Notes: generated by a model not told the origin, from the sequence alone. DNA of 56,901 nucleotides from Candidatus Enterocola intestinipullorum (GCA_017694565.1 JADIMR010000038.1:1-56901), one strand, 5' to 3'; positions 6,572 to 16,817 are shown, counted from the first letter of the stretch. A program made the numbers and translations.

Positions 6572-8359
6572 ATGAAAGTCTGCATTGCCGAAAAACCGGG
6601 AGTCGCCCGCGACATAGCCAGCGTAATTGGCGCGACAAAGCGCAAAGACGGCTATTTCGAGGGAAACGGGTATGCCGTAACTTGGACATACGGACACTTG
6701 TGCAGTCTCAAAGAACCTGCCGACTACGATGCACGCTGGAAGTATTGGAATATGGGCACGCTTCCGATGATTCCGGAACGCTTCGGCATAAAGGCATTGG
6801 ACAATGAAGGAGCGGTGCGGCAACTGGAAGTGATAAGAAAATTGTTCGCCCAAGCCGAGGAAATCATCAATTGCGGCGATGCCGGACAGGAAGGGGAATT
6901 GATCCAGCGGTGGGTGATGCAGTACAGCAAAGCCGGTAAGCCGGTAAAGCGTTTGTGGATATCGTCGCTTACGGAGGAAGCCATTAAGGACGGATTCGAT
7001 AATTTACGCGACGGCAAGGATTTCGACAATTTGTATGCCGCAGGTTGCGCACGGGCTATCGGCGATTGGTTGTTAGGCATCAATGCGACAAGGTTGTATA
7101 CCATAAAATACGGTAACGGGAAATCGGTGTTGTCCGTCGGCAGGGTACAAACTCCGACCTTGGCCTTGGTCGTGAAACGCCAGCAGGAAATAGACAATTT
7201 CGTTCCAGTGCCGTATTGGGAATTGAAAACCATATATCGGGATGTGGAGTTTTCCTTGAAACAGGGCAGGTTCGACAAGAAGGAAGAGGCGGAAGCCCTG
7301 CTTGAAGAAATAAAAGATATTCCATTCACGATTGCGTCGGTCAAAAAGTCCAACGGCAAGGAAACTCCGCCCAAGCTCTTCGATCTCACATCGTTACAGG
7401 TGGAGTGCAATAAAAAGTATTCGTTCACGGCGGAGCATACCTTGTCTGTCATCCAATCATTATACGAGAAAAAACTGACAACTTACCCGAGGGTGGACAC
7501 CACATATTTGCCGGACGATATTTATGCAAAAAGCCAGGAGATATTGGACGGACTTGTTCCGTATGCCAAATTCACCGCGCCGTTGAAAGGTAGGAAACTG
7601 CTTAAACGCAAGCAGGTTTTCGACAACAAGAAAATAACCGACCACCATGCTATAATACCGACGGGCAAGTTCTTTAACAACATGCAGCCTGATGAAAAAA
7701 GGGTTTACGACCTTGTGGCGAGAAGGTTCATAGCCGTGTTTTATCCTGATTGCCAAGTTTCAAACACGACCGTGTCGGGCGATGCGGGCAAAGCAGGGTT
7801 CAAGGCAAGCGGCAAGCAAATATTGAGTCCCGGGTGGCGGGAATTATACCAAAACGAAAAAACCGTACTTTCCGGTGATGCCAAAAACGCACAGGAACAA
7901 GTGTTGCCTGATTTCGAGGAAGGGGAAAGCGGCCCGCACACCCCCTCCGTGGCAGAAAAAAGCACCCAGCCTCCCAAGTATTATACTGAGGCCACGTTGT
8001 TGAGGGCGATGGAGACGGCAGGCAAGACTGTCGAAGACGAAACTTTGCGGGAGGCTTTGAAAGAGAATGGAATAGGCAGACCGTCGACGAGGGCGGGCAT
8101 AATAGAAACCTTGTTCAAACGCGGTTACGTTACTCGGGAAAAAAAGCGTATCGTGCCTACCGAAACGGGCAAAAAACTGATTGACACCATAGATGACGAG
8201 CTGTTGAAGTCGGCGGAACTTACCGGAATATGGGAAAAGAAGATGCGGGACATAGAGAAGGGGACGTATGATGTTTCAGTCTTGATGGCAGAGATTAAAG
8301 ACATGGTGAGGACCCTTGCCGCAAAAGTCAAATCTTCCAAGACAGGGGCGATAATTTGA
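6572..8359 (+). CDS. topB: DNA topoisomerase III
   Basis: 595-residue type IA topoisomerase. The TOPRIM domain is N-terminal, with the Glu of CIAEKPGVARDIA and the acidic GDAGQEGEL motif at about residues 108-116. SVGRVQTPTLALVV and the active-site tyrosine in KKLTTYPRVDTTYLP (Tyr305) follow. It cuts and rejoins single strands to decatenate DNA and resolve recombination intermediates. The length is shorter than many Bacteroidota TopB proteins, and I see no C-terminal zinc-finger cysteines, so a compact form is likely. The ATG at 6572 gives the expected MKVCIAEKPG start. Next on the strand is ruvA, another DNA-junction protein, but 195 bp and a candidate promoter separate them. Confidence 0.95.
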   Translation: MKVCIAEKPGVARDIASVIGATKRKDGYFEGNGYAVTWTYGHLCSLKEPADYDARWKYWNMGTLPMIPERFGIKALDNEGAVRQLEVIRKLFAQAEEIINCGDAGQEGELIQRWVMQYSKAGKPVKRLWISSLTEEAIKDGFDNLRDGKDFDNLYAAGCARAIGDWLLGINATRLYTIKYGNGKSVLSVGRVQTPTLALVVKRQQEIDNFVPVPYWELKTIYRDVEFSLKQGRFDKKEEAEALLEEIKDIPFTIASVKKSNGKETPPKLFDLTSLQVECNKKYSFTAEHTLSVIQSLYEKKLTTYPRVDTTYLPDDIYAKSQEILDGLVPYAKFTAPLKGRKLLKRKQVFDNKKITDHHAIIPTGKFFNNMQPDEKRVYDLVARRFIAVFYPDCQVSNTTVSGDAGKAGFKASGKQILSPGWRELYQNEKTVLSGDAKNAQEQVLPDFEEGESGPHTPSVAEKSTQPPKYYTEATLLRAMETAGKTVEDETLREALKENGIGRPSTRAGIIETLFKRGYVTREKKRIVPTETGKKLIDTIDDELLKSAELTGIWEKKMRDIEKGTYDVSVLMAEIKDMVRTLAAKVKSSKTGAII

Positions 8360-8432
8360 TTGCCAGCCCAAGGCAACCGCGTTTTTAACATACTGCGCAG
8401 ATGTTAAATCTCGTTTTAATCATACTAATTCA

Positions 8433-8440
8433 TATCTTTG
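8433..8440 (+). promoter_or_regulatory. -7 element for ruvA-sprA
   Basis: TATCTTTG is an exact match to TAnnTTTG, about 115 bases before the ruvA ATG, implying a leader of roughly 100 nt. The leader holds a small hairpin cggg-agt-cccg and no other recognised structure. Confidence 0.6.
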
Positions 8441-8554
8441 TACGTTTTAATAGCGGGAGTCCCGTAACAGGGCCGGAACCTTGAAAAATCACTTGAAGGC
8501 GGATATTGTTGATTTGCCTCTTTAATTTGTTAAAGAACAGTACATTAGCCATAT

Positions 8555-9151
8555 ATGTTGGAATATATAAAAGGAGATGTCGTCGAATTGTCGCCGACTT
8601 GCGCCATAATCGAGAACGCGGGATTGGCCTACAATATCAATATTTCTTTGTCGACATATTCTTCCATCCAGGACAAATCTTCCGTAAAGTTATATTTGTA
8701 CGAAGCAATCCGTGAAGATGCATTTGTCCTTTACGGTTTTTCGGATAAAAAAGAAAGGGAAATGTTCATGCTGCTTATATCCGTTTCGGGCGTGGGAGCC
8801 GGAACGGCACGCATGATATTGTCCACTTTTACCGTCGATGAATTGCAAACCGCGATAATGGCAGGAGATGAAAGATCCATAAAGTCGGTAAAAGGCGTGG
8901 GGCTGAAAACCGCTGGACGCATAATCATCGATTTGAAAGACAAGATGGCCGCGTTGGGCGCGGATTTGTCCGTTTCCGGTACAACCGCTCCTGCGGAAAC
9001 TTCATCGGAAGTTTGTTCCCAAGCTGAGTCCGCCCTTGTCATGCTTGGCTTTGTCCCCTCTGCGGTACGCAAGACGGTAGCGGCGTTGCACAAGGATTAT
9101 CCTGCCGCTTCGGTTGAAGAATACATAAAAATGGCTTTAAAATTATTGTAG
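8555..9151 (+). CDS. ruvA: Holliday junction branch-migration protein RuvA
   Basis: 198 residues, close to the usual length. The N-terminal OB-fold begins MLEYIKGDVVELSPTCAII. Two helix-hairpin-helix motifs follow (VSGVGAGTARMIL and VKGVGLKTAGRIIIDLKDK), and the C-terminal RuvB-binding domain is at about 150-198. RuvA binds four-way junctions and loads the RuvB motor. sprA begins two bases after the stop codon, so the two are almost certainly co-transcribed; this pairing is common in Bacteroidota and probably reflects history rather than shared function. Confidence 0.97.
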   Translation: MLEYIKGDVVELSPTCAIIENAGLAYNINISLSTYSSIQDKSSVKLYLYEAIREDAFVLYGFSDKKEREMFMLLISVSGVGAGTARMILSTFTVDELQTAIMAGDERSIKSVKGVGLKTAGRIIIDLKDKMAALGADLSVSGTTAPAETSSEVCSQAESALVMLGFVPSAVRKTVAALHKDYPAASVEEYIKMALKLL

Positions 9152-9153
9152 TC

Positions 9154-12100
9154 TTGTATTCTTCCGTTCGTAAAATATTACTGCAAGTTTTATTCCCCTG
9201 CTGTGCCGTTCTGACGGCAGGCGCGCAGAATGCCGACACGTCCGAAGCGCATGTCCCGGACAGTATCGAAGTGTTCGTGCCGTCCAAGATTTATCCTGAA
9301 ACGCACGAGGATCTTAACGCCATGTCGAATGCGGGGTTGGACAGCTTGTCCAATGTTTCCACGGAAGTGGATTACGATCCCGGGACGGGCAAGTATTATT
9401 TCCGTTCCCGCGTAGGAGACGAGAACATAGGCACGCCTTTTTATTTGAACAGGGACGAATTCGACGATTATAACAGCATACAGTCGTTAAACGCTTATTA
9501 TTTGGACAAGAACCGCGAGGAGAGGGAAAAGAAAAATGAATTTTCCCTTACCGACATGCAGTTCGACATAGGCGCGGCCGACCGGGTCTTCGGCCCGGGC
9601 GGCGTGCAGCTGAAGCTGCAGGGTTCTGTGGAGCTCGACTTCGGGCTTAATATCAAGAAACTGCAAGATCCTTCCCTAAGCGAGCGCTCACAGAACCCCG
9701 CGCCCACTTTCGACTTCGACGAGAAAATACAGTTGGCCGTGGACGGTTCTGTCGGAAGCCGCATAACATTCGGATTGAATTACAACACCGAAGCCACGTT
9801 CGACTACGACCAGTCGATGCTTAAATTGCAATACAACGGCGAAGAAGACGACATTATAAAAAACATAGAAGTCGGTAACGTGAGCATGCCTTTGAGCGGA
9901 AGCCTTATTACCGGCAATACGAGCCTTTTCGGTATGAAAGCAGACTTGCAGTTCGGCAAGTTGAGCGTTTCGGCCGTGGTTTCGCAGCAGGAGTCGGAAA
10001 CCTCGACGGTGAATACCAGCGGCGCACAAACTACCGAATACGAAATCAAGGCCGACGATTACGACGAGAACAGGCACTTCTTCCTGACCCATTATTTCCG
10101 TGAACATTATGATGAATGGATGTCTGATTTGCCCAACATATCATCCGGCATTTCAATCGGCGAGATAGAAGTGTGGATAACTAACCGTAACAGCACTACA
10201 TACGAAAACACTACGAATGTGGTCGGTTTTGCGGATTTGGGAGAACCGGAACGGATTCATAACGGGATTTTCGCACCTACCGGAAATCCGCCCATGCCGG
10301 CAAACAAGGCCAATACTTTATATGCGCAGGTAGTACAGTCCAACGGAGGCTTGCCCGATATTTATTCAGTGGACACGTATCTTGCGCAGTGGGGCATGGC
10401 GAGCTCGGTGGATTATGTGAAAATCGAAGGTGCGCGCCAGCTTTCCTCTTCCGAATATACCGTAAACAAGGAGCTTGGTTACATTTCGTTGAAGACTGCG
10501 TTGAACAACGACGAGATGCTTGCCGTGGCATTCCAGTATACTTATAACGGGCAAGTCTATACTGTGGGCGAGTTGTCGAGCGGGACTTCGCAACCCACAC
10601 GCCCGTATGCCTTGAAATTGTTGAAATCCAGCGACACGTCCCCGTCCGTCCCGACTTGGGATTTGATGATGAAAAACGTGTATTCGCTCGGAGCTTACCA
10701 GGTGCAGCAGGACAAGTTCACCTTCAATGTCGTCTACCGCAACGATTCGGTGGGTACCGACTTGCGTTACATAAACGAAGGGCCGATAGCCAAACAACCG
10801 CTTATACGAGTAATGAATTTGGACCGTTTGGACAGCCACGGGCAGGAAACGGCTTCCGGCGACGGTATTTTCGACTATGTGGCCGGTTATACCATTTATC
10901 CCGACAACGGCAAAGTCGTATTCCCGGTACTTGAGCCTTTCGGCGAATTTTTGGCAAAAGCCTTGGGCAACAATCCCCAGCTTGTGGAGAAATACGTGTT
11001 CCAGGCTTTGTACGATTCTACGAAAACAACGGCGCAGGAAGAAGCCGAAAAGAACAAGTTTTATCTTAAAGGGGAGTACAAGGCTTCATCAGGTTCTGAA
11101 ATCCGCCTTAATGCGATGAACGTGCCTCGCGGTTCGGTGAAGGTTACGGCCGGCGGCCGCGAACTTGTCGAGAATGTGGATTATACCGTCGATTACATGA
11201 TGGGCATAGTCCGCATAACTAATGAAGACATAATCGCACTCGGTACGCCTGTAAGCGTTACGATGGAAAGCCAGTCGCTGTTCAACCTGAAACGCAAATC
11301 CTTGTTCGGGGCGCATTTCGATTATGCCTTTACCGAACATTTCAATGTCGGGGCGACGTTCATGTATCTTACGGAAAAACCGATGACCGAGCAGGTGAAT
11401 TACGGCGACGACCCCGTAGCCAATTTCACTTGGGGATTGAACACTTCGTACCGCAACCAGTTCCAGTCCATTACCGATTTCTTGAACCGCATACCCATAC
11501 TTAACCTGAAACAGCCGTCCACCATCGCGTTCAATGCCGAATTCGCACAAATACTGCCGGGTACGGCTCCCGGGGCGCAGGGCAGGGTGTATATCGACGA
11601 TTTCGAATCTGCCAAGATTTCTTACGATGTGCGTTATGCGCCGAATTGGAAATTGGCCAGCACACCGAGCCGTTTTCCGGAATCGGAAAATTCCAATGAC
11701 ATATCTTACGGCAAGAACAGGGCGTTGTTGGCATGGTATTACATCGACAACATGTTCAACCGTACAACTTCGTCCACGCCGTCTTATTTGCGGAATGACC
11801 GTGACCAGTTGTCGAACCATTTCGTCAGGGAGATCGCCGAGCAGGAAATCTTCCCGAACCGCGAACTTGTTTACGGCCAATCCTCGTACATACAGACGCT
11901 TGATTTGGCGTTCTACCCACGTGAGCGCGGCCCGTACAACGTGGACGTAAGCAGCTATGGCCCGGACGGTTATCTGACCAATCCCGAGGACAAGTGGGGA
12001 GGTATCACGCGCCGCATGGAAACCACCGATTTCGAGGCGAACAATATCGAATATCTGGAATTTTGGCTGATGGATCCATTCGTTTATAACGAGGCCACGG

Positions 12101-15100
12101 CCAATGGGGGCGATTTGTACATCAATCTCGGCGAAGTGTCGGAAGACGTGCTTAAAGACGGACGCAAGGCATACGAAAACGGGTTGCCGGCCGACGGTTC
12201 GCAGACAAATACTGCCGAAACTGTCTGGGGCCGCGTGTCCACCAAACAGTCCATAAGTTACGCATTCGACAATGATGCCAATGCGCGGCAACACCAGGAT
12301 GTCGGTTTGGACGGTTTGAATACCGAGGAGGAATTCAATTTCTCCACGTACAGTGATTTCGTGGAAGCCCTGACTTCCCGCCTCGACCCTGTCGCTTTGG
12401 ACAGTTTGCGCAATAATCCGTTTTCACCCTTGAACGACCCTGCCGGAGATAATTTCCACCATTACAGGGGCAGCGATTATGACGAACAGCGGACCAGCAT
12501 ACTCGACCGTTACAAGTATTATAACGGTATGGAAGGCAACTCGCCGGTGAATGCGACAAACGAAGACTACACCACGTCTTCCACCACCGATCCCGATGTC
12601 GAAGACATAAACTTGGACAACACCATGGGTACTTCCGAGAAATATTTCGAGTACCAGGTTTCCTTGCGTCCCCAGGACATGGTCGTAGGCAGCAATTACA
12701 TTTCGGACATGGTAACCAGCAGCGTTACCTTGGAAAACGGGGAAACCGCGACCATACGTTGGTATCAGTTCAAGATTCCTCTCCGCGACAAGAATAATTA
12801 TACGGCTGTCGGCGGCATGAGCAGTTTCAAGACAATCAAGCACATGCGAATGTACCTGACGGGCTTCCGCGAGAACGTGAACCTTCGTTTCGCAAGTTTG
12901 GAATTGGTCAAAGGGGAGTGGCGTACTTATACCAAGGCGTTCGACAACCTTACACACAACGATGCGGCATCTATCGAGATGTCTACCGTCAACATAGAAG
13001 AAAACGCCAACAAAACGCCTGTCAATTACGTGCTTCCCCCGGGTGTGGAACGCCAGATCGACCCGAGCCAGCAGCAGGTGCGTCAGGAAAACGAACAATC
13101 CATGTCCATGAGGGTGCTCAATCTTTCGCCGAAGGATTCGAGGGCATTATATAAGAATCTTGGCGGATATGACATGAGGCAGTACGGACACATGATAATG
13201 TATGTACATGCCGAGGCTCTTGCCGACGATGTTTCCGACTTGCAGGATGACGACGTGGCCTTGTTCATACGAATGGGTTCCGACTATCAGGACAACTATT
13301 ATGAATATGAAGTTCCGTTGAAACTTACCCCCGAGGGGACATATTCGGACAATTCGCTTACCGACAGGGAATTGGTATGGCCGGAAGAGAACATGCTCGA
13401 TTTCGATTTGAGTTTGTTGACCGAATTGAAGAAAAGCCGCAATGCGGAACGTGTGCGTAACGGTTCGACTGTTACCAATACGACGGTGTATACGGAAGTC
13501 GATCCCGCCAAACCCAATAACCGCATAAGCATAAAAGGCAATCCGTCTTTGGGCGAGGTAGAAGTGTTAATGATCGGAGTCAGGAACAATTCCCGCACCA
13601 TGAAATCGGCGGAGGTTTGGGTGGACGACCTGATGTTGTCCGAATTCGACCAGGAGGGCGGCGTGGCTGCATTGGCAAATTTGGACGTGGCATTGTCGGA
13701 TTTCATAACGTTCTCCGCCGCCGGCCGTGTTGAAACCGCCGGTTGGGGAAGCATAGAGCAGAGCGTTGCGGAACGCCGTCAGGACGACTACTATCAATAT
13801 AATTTCAATGTCGGAATCGATTTGGGCAAATTGTTCCCGGATGAAGCCAATGTATTGATGCCTGTAAGGTTCTCTTATTCCAACGAAATAACAAATCCCA
13901 AATACAGCCCGTTCGAGGACGACCTTTTGCTTTCCGATGTTTTGAGTTTGGCCACAACGGCCCATGAAAGGGATTCCATACTCAATTTGTCCCAAACCGT
14001 GTATACGAACAAAAGCTTGTCCGTTCCGAATATGCGTGTCGGGATAGTCAGCAAGAAAGGACCGCGGCCTTGGGATCCGGCAAACTTCACAATCGGCGGT
14101 TCGTATGCCGAAACATCGACCCACGACCCGGAAACATCGCGCAGCGTGGACAAAAGATACAATGCTTACGGTACATACGATTTTTCTTGGTCGCCGAAAC
14201 CGTGGGAACCATTCGGAAAAATCAAGAACCTGCGACGTTCCAAAAATTGGAAGTGGATTGCCGACATAGGTATAAATTGGGCGCCGAAACATTTCGCGTA
14301 TCAAACGGATTTCACACGCCAGTATTACGAACAGGTGATACGCGATTTCAGCGGCGGATATGCGATGGACATGACCCCCACTTTCCAAAAGGATTTCATG
14401 TGGACGAACAAGTTCGACATAGCTTGGGACATTACCAAGAACATACATCTGACGTTAAGCACGGAAAACAACTCCCGTATAACTGAAAACGAAGGCGGAG
14501 TGGACAGGTTCCTGTATCCTGACGAATTCGAGATGTGGAAAGATTCGGTGCGCAGCAGTATCGCGCATCTGGGCAATCCCATGACTTATTACCAGACATT
14601 CACTGCTTCGTGGAATATCCCGTTCAGTAAGATTCCATTCCTTAATTGGATTTCTGGAAATCTCAAATACACAGGTGATTACGAGTGGGTATATGCCAAC
14701 GAAACGATAGCTTCAACGGCATCGAGCAGAGGGGTTTGGTCGGTCGACGGCAAGATTAATTTCGAAACGCTTTACAACAAGTCGAAATACTTGCGCAATG
14801 TGAACCGCAAATACGGCAATTCCCGGGGGAATAACCAACGGCGCAGGAGACAGCAGCCGAAAACATTCGAACAAACGGTTGAATTTTCAAAAGGCGACAC
14901 AGTAGTGGTAGAGCACAACCTCAATACGGAAAATTTGGAGATAAATGCCACCAAGGCCGGGAAAAAGTACAGGTTGAGGTACAAGACGGTCGACATCAAC
15001 CGCATAAGGTTCATAGCCAAGGAAGATGCGCGAATCAACCTGAACATAAAGACCAAAGTGGACAACGATGAATCCGAAACGCCGGCATTGGATGTCGCAT

Positions 15101-16437
15101 CACGAATCCTGATGTTGGTTCGTAACGTATCGTTCAATTATTCGCAGACCGACGGTACGGTATTGCCCGGATTCCGTCCCTCTCCCGAGTTCTTGGGGCT
15201 GAGCGGTTTCAACAGCGTCGCTGCTCCGGGCTGGGATTTCGTTTTCGGGGTGCAGGATGCCGGTATGCTCGACAGGGCCATAAGCAACAATTGGCTTGTC
15301 ATGGACAATACGATTTATAATCCGGCCGTGATGTCGCATACAGAGACGTTCAGGGCAACCGGGTTGATTGAACCCTGGCCCGGATTGAAGATTAATTTGG
15401 GAGTCGACCGACAATATGTGAACAACAGGAGCGTGCAATATAATACCGATTCCCGCCTTACTTCATTGGACGGCAGTTTGTCCATGAGTTACATAGCAAT
15501 AGGCACATCGTTCGCAAGTATGTTGCGCGGCGGGGAATACAATTCGGAGCTGTTTGATAATTTCTTGGCGTACAGGGGAATAATCCAGCAACGTCTGCAA
15601 GGGGAATATAATCCCTCTTCTCCATACGGACTTAATTCCGACGACGTGCTTGTTCCGGCGTTTTTGGCCGCGTATTCCGGCAGGGATGCCAACGATGTCA
15701 GTCTCGACCTGATACCCAAATTCTGGTCGTTCCTGCCGAACTGGCAAGTTACGTTCGACGGTCTGTCCCGGATTCCTTGGGTAAAGGAGAACTTCCGCAG
15801 CATCATATTGAGCCATGCCTACAATTGCAAGTACCAGGTCGGCTCTTTCAGCTCCAACCAGACATTCGCTTCGGTGTACGGTGACAAATTCGGTTACATA
15901 TCCGACGAACTTAACGACGCATGGATTCCATCGAGCCGCTATACAATGAACTCGGTTACGATAACAGAGCAGTTCAGCCCGCTCATAGGGGTGGATGTGA
16001 ATCTGAAAAACAGTTTTTCGTTCAAGGCGGAGTGGAAAAAAGGCAGGACGCTCGGTTTGAATCTTTCCTCAAACCAGGTAATAGAGTCGTGGAATGACGA
16101 GTATGTCGTGGGCATAGGCTATAAATTCAGCGATTTGACTTTTACGATGCGCCAGGCTTCGCGGCAGAAAAAAGTCAACAACGATTTGTCGCTGCGTTTG
16201 GATTTTTCCGTAAAGGATGCGGAAACATTGGTGCGTAAGATAGAGTTGGCGGAATCGCAAGCCACTTCGGGCGATTTGGTTGTCGGATTGAATTTCTCGG
16301 CCGATTATGTGTTCAGCGAACGGATAAGCTTCCGACTGTATTACGATTTGCAAATGAGGAATCCGGTCGTGTCTACATCATATCCTACCACTACGCACGA
16401 TGTGGGAATTGCCGTCAAGATTTTGCTTACGCGATAA
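9154..16437 (+). CDS. sprA: Type IX secretion translocon SprA
   Basis: 2427 residues, close to the size of known SprA/Sov proteins. SprA forms the giant outer-membrane beta-barrel through which type IX secretion (T9SS) cargo leaves the cell. A signal peptide (hydrophobic run to about residue 24, ending TAGAQ) is followed by the N-terminal SprA region (DRVFGPGGVQLKLQGSVEL) and a very long series of beta-rich segments with alternating aromatic residues up to the C-terminal strand ending VKILLTR. The only start giving a signal peptide is a TTG two bases after the ruvA stop; no ATG or GTG is available nearby. The stop codon region is part of an imperfect palindrome (16420-16467). Cargo for the system is present downstream (GH64 protein with a sorting domain). 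Confidence 0.95.
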   Translation: MYSSVRKILLQVLFPCCAVLTAGAQNADTSEAHVPDSIEVFVPSKIYPETHEDLNAMSNAGLDSLSNVSTEVDYDPGTGKYYFRSRVGDENIGTPFYLNRDEFDDYNSIQSLNAYYLDKNREEREKKNEFSLTDMQFDIGAADRVFGPGGVQLKLQGSVELDFGLNIKKLQDPSLSERSQNPAPTFDFDEKIQLAVDGSVGSRITFGLNYNTEATFDYDQSMLKLQYNGEEDDIIKNIEVGNVSMPLSGSLITGNTSLFGMKADLQFGKLSVSAVVSQQESETSTVNTSGAQTTEYEIKADDYDENRHFFLTHYFREHYDEWMSDLPNISSGISIGEIEVWITNRNSTTYENTTNVVGFADLGEPERIHNGIFAPTGNPPMPANKANTLYAQVVQSNGGLPDIYSVDTYLAQWGMASSVDYVKIEGARQLSSSEYTVNKELGYISLKTALNNDEMLAVAFQYTYNGQVYTVGELSSGTSQPTRPYALKLLKSSDTSPSVPTWDLMMKNVYSLGAYQVQQDKFTFNVVYRNDSVGTDLRYINEGPIAKQPLIRVMNLDRLDSHGQETASGDGIFDYVAGYTIYPDNGKVVFPVLEPFGEFLAKALGNNPQLVEKYVFQALYDSTKTTAQEEAEKNKFYLKGEYKASSGSEIRLNAMNVPRGSVKVTAGGRELVENVDYTVDYMMGIVRITNEDIIALGTPVSVTMESQSLFNLKRKSLFGAHFDYAFTEHFNVGATFMYLTEKPMTEQVNYGDDPVANFTWGLNTSYRNQFQSITDFLNRIPILNLKQPSTIAFNAEFAQILPGTAPGAQGRVYIDDFESAKISYDVRYAPNWKLASTPSRFPESENSNDISYGKNRALLAWYYIDNMFNRTTSSTPSYLRNDRDQLSNHFVREIAEQEIFPNRELVYGQSSYIQTLDLAFYPRERGPYNVDVSSYGPDGYLTNPEDKWGGITRRMETTDFEANNIEYLEFWLMDPFVYNEATANGGDLYINLGEVSEDVLKDGRKAYENGLPADGSQTNTAETVWGRVSTKQSISYAFDNDANARQHQDVGLDGLNTEEEFNFSTYSDFVEALTSRLDPVALDSLRNNPFSPLNDPAGDNFHHYRGSDYDEQRTSILDRYKYYNGMEGNSPVNATNEDYTTSSTTDPDVEDINLDNTMGTSEKYFEYQVSLRPQDMVVGSNYISDMVTSSVTLENGETATIRWYQFKIPLRDKNNYTAVGGMSSFKTIKHMRMYLTGFRENVNLRFASLELVKGEWRTYTKAFDNLTHNDAASIEMSTVNIEENANKTPVNYVLPPGVERQIDPSQQQVRQENEQSMSMRVLNLSPKDSRALYKNLGGYDMRQYGHMIMYVHAEALADDVSDLQDDDVALFIRMGSDYQDNYYEYEVPLKLTPEGTYSDNSLTDRELVWPEENMLDFDLSLLTELKKSRNAERVRNGSTVTNTTVYTEVDPAKPNNRISIKGNPSLGEVEVLMIGVRNNSRTMKSAEVWVDDLMLSEFDQEGGVAALANLDVALSDFITFSAAGRVETAGWGSIEQSVAERRQDDYYQYNFNVGIDLGKLFPDEANVLMPVRFSYSNEITNPKYSPFEDDLLLSDVLSLATTAHERDSILNLSQTVYTNKSLSVPNMRVGIVSKKGPRPWDPANFTIGGSYAETSTHDPETSRSVDKRYNAYGTYDFSWSPKPWEPFGKIKNLRRSKNWKWIADIGINWAPKHFAYQTDFTRQYYEQVIRDFSGGYAMDMTPTFQKDFMWTNKFDIAWDITKNIHLTLSTENNSRITENEGGVDRFLYPDEFEMWKDSVRSSIAHLGNPMTYYQTFTASWNIPFSKIPFLNWISGNLKYTGDYEWVYANETIASTASSRGVWSVDGKINFETLYNKSKYLRNVNRKYGNSRGNNQRRRRQQPKTFEQTVEFSKGDTVVVEHNLNTENLEINATKAGKKYRLRYKTVDINRIRFIAKEDARINLNIKTKVDNDESETPALDVASRILMLVRNVSFNYSQTDGTVLPGFRPSPEFLGLSGFNSVAAPGWDFVFGVQDAGMLDRAISNNWLVMDNTIYNPAVMSHTETFRATGLIEPWPGLKINLGVDRQYVNNRSVQYNTDSRLTSLDGSLSMSYIAIGTSFASMLRGGEYNSELFDNFLAYRGIIQQRLQGEYNPSSPYGLNSDDVLVPAFLAAYSGRDANDVSLDLIPKFWSFLPNWQVTFDGLSRIPWVKENFRSIILSHAYNCKYQVGSFSSNQTFASVYGDKFGYISDELNDAWIPSSRYTMNSVTITEQFSPLIGVDVNLKNSFSFKAEWKKGRTLGLNLSSNQVIESWNDEYVVGIGYKFSDLTFTMRQASRQKKVNNDLSLRLDFSVKDAETLVRKIELAESQATSGDLVVGLNFSADYVFSERISFRLYYDLQMRNPVVSTSYPTTTHDVGIAVKILLTR

Positions 16438-16467
16438 AATGTAAAGCATTTTACCGCTAAGCAAAAT
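16420..16467. repeat. Boundary palindrome over the sprA stop codon
   Basis: attttgctta (16420-16429, coding) pairs with taagcaaaat (16458-16467), and taaaatg (16435-16441, containing the TAA stop) pairs with catttta (16447-16453). Arms are about 20 nt with a small internal mismatch and loop taaag. The distal arm resembles an inverted copy of the end of sprA. Confidence 0.8.
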
Positions 16468-16511
16468 GCAGGCTTGTAGAAACGTGCCGTACCGCGTTTC
16501 TACAAGCCTGC
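16468..16511. repeat. 17-bp perfect palindrome after sprA
   Basis: gcaggcttgtagaaacg (16468-16484) pairs perfectly with 16495-16511, loop tgccgtaccg. It lies next to a degenerate core tail (ccaatcccc, 16522-16530), in the position of a second variable palindrome. Confidence 0.9.
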
Positions 16512-16520
16512 TTCGCATTG

Positions 16521-16637
16521 TCCAATCCCCGTGAATTGCTTTCGGCAATTACGCTTCGCTACAATGCCCATGCCAATGTCTTATCCCCCGCAGCAAAGTC
16601 CGACAGGCCTTTGCTGCTGCCCCGGCGGGGGCGGGCA
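16521..16637 (-). repeat. Core hairpin unit, copy 3, with a degenerate partner
   Basis: Reverse orientation. caatgtcttatccccc (16574-16589), palindrome gcagcaaag (16590-16598) with ctttgctgc (16609-16617), then tgccccggcgggggcgggc, a changed form of the usual palindromic flank. At 16521-16552 a worn tail plus an imperfect aattgc/gcaatt hairpin looks like a second, decayed unit. Confidence 0.75.
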
Positions 16638-16796
16638 TCCTTGAACCTCTTGCATACGATACGGTGCGCTACTATCAACAAATCATTAACCACTGCGATT
16701 CTACGCATCGCCAGCCAATCGCTGATGTAGTGGCGAGCGGGCTATTGATGTAGTTGTGTTATGCTATGTTAATATCGCAATACCCTTAATATGAAT
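16638..16796. other. Remaining intergenic stretch before the GH64 promoter
   Basis: Contains a leader-like segment (reverse complement reads gaggttcaagg before the core) and one weak heptamer remnant (cattaaccactg). From about 16700 it is non-repetitive sequence with no gene that I can support. Confidence 0.5.
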
Positions 16797-16817
16797 TATT
16801 TTTGCAAACGATTGCAA
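16797..16817 (+). promoter_or_regulatory. GH64 gene promoter -7 box overlapped by a LacI/cre-type operator
   Basis: TATTTTTG (16797-16804) is an exact -7 match. It overlaps TTGCAAACGATTGCAA (16802-16817), an inverted repeat of TTGCAA around ACGA that fits the general cre/LacI-family pattern WTGNAANCGNWNNCWW. A protein bound here would cover the transcription start, so repression is the simplest reading. The identical site in reverse complement is at 56280-56295. Confidence 0.65.

Noticed and set aside
8441-8554. Leader of ruvA considered as a riboswitch or small RNA
   Set aside because: Only one small hairpin is visible and no known riboswitch core was recognised.
11089-12294. A 401-codon frame on the minus strand inside sprA
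   Set aside because: Shadow of the sprA coding frame; no known motifs, and sprA is continuous.
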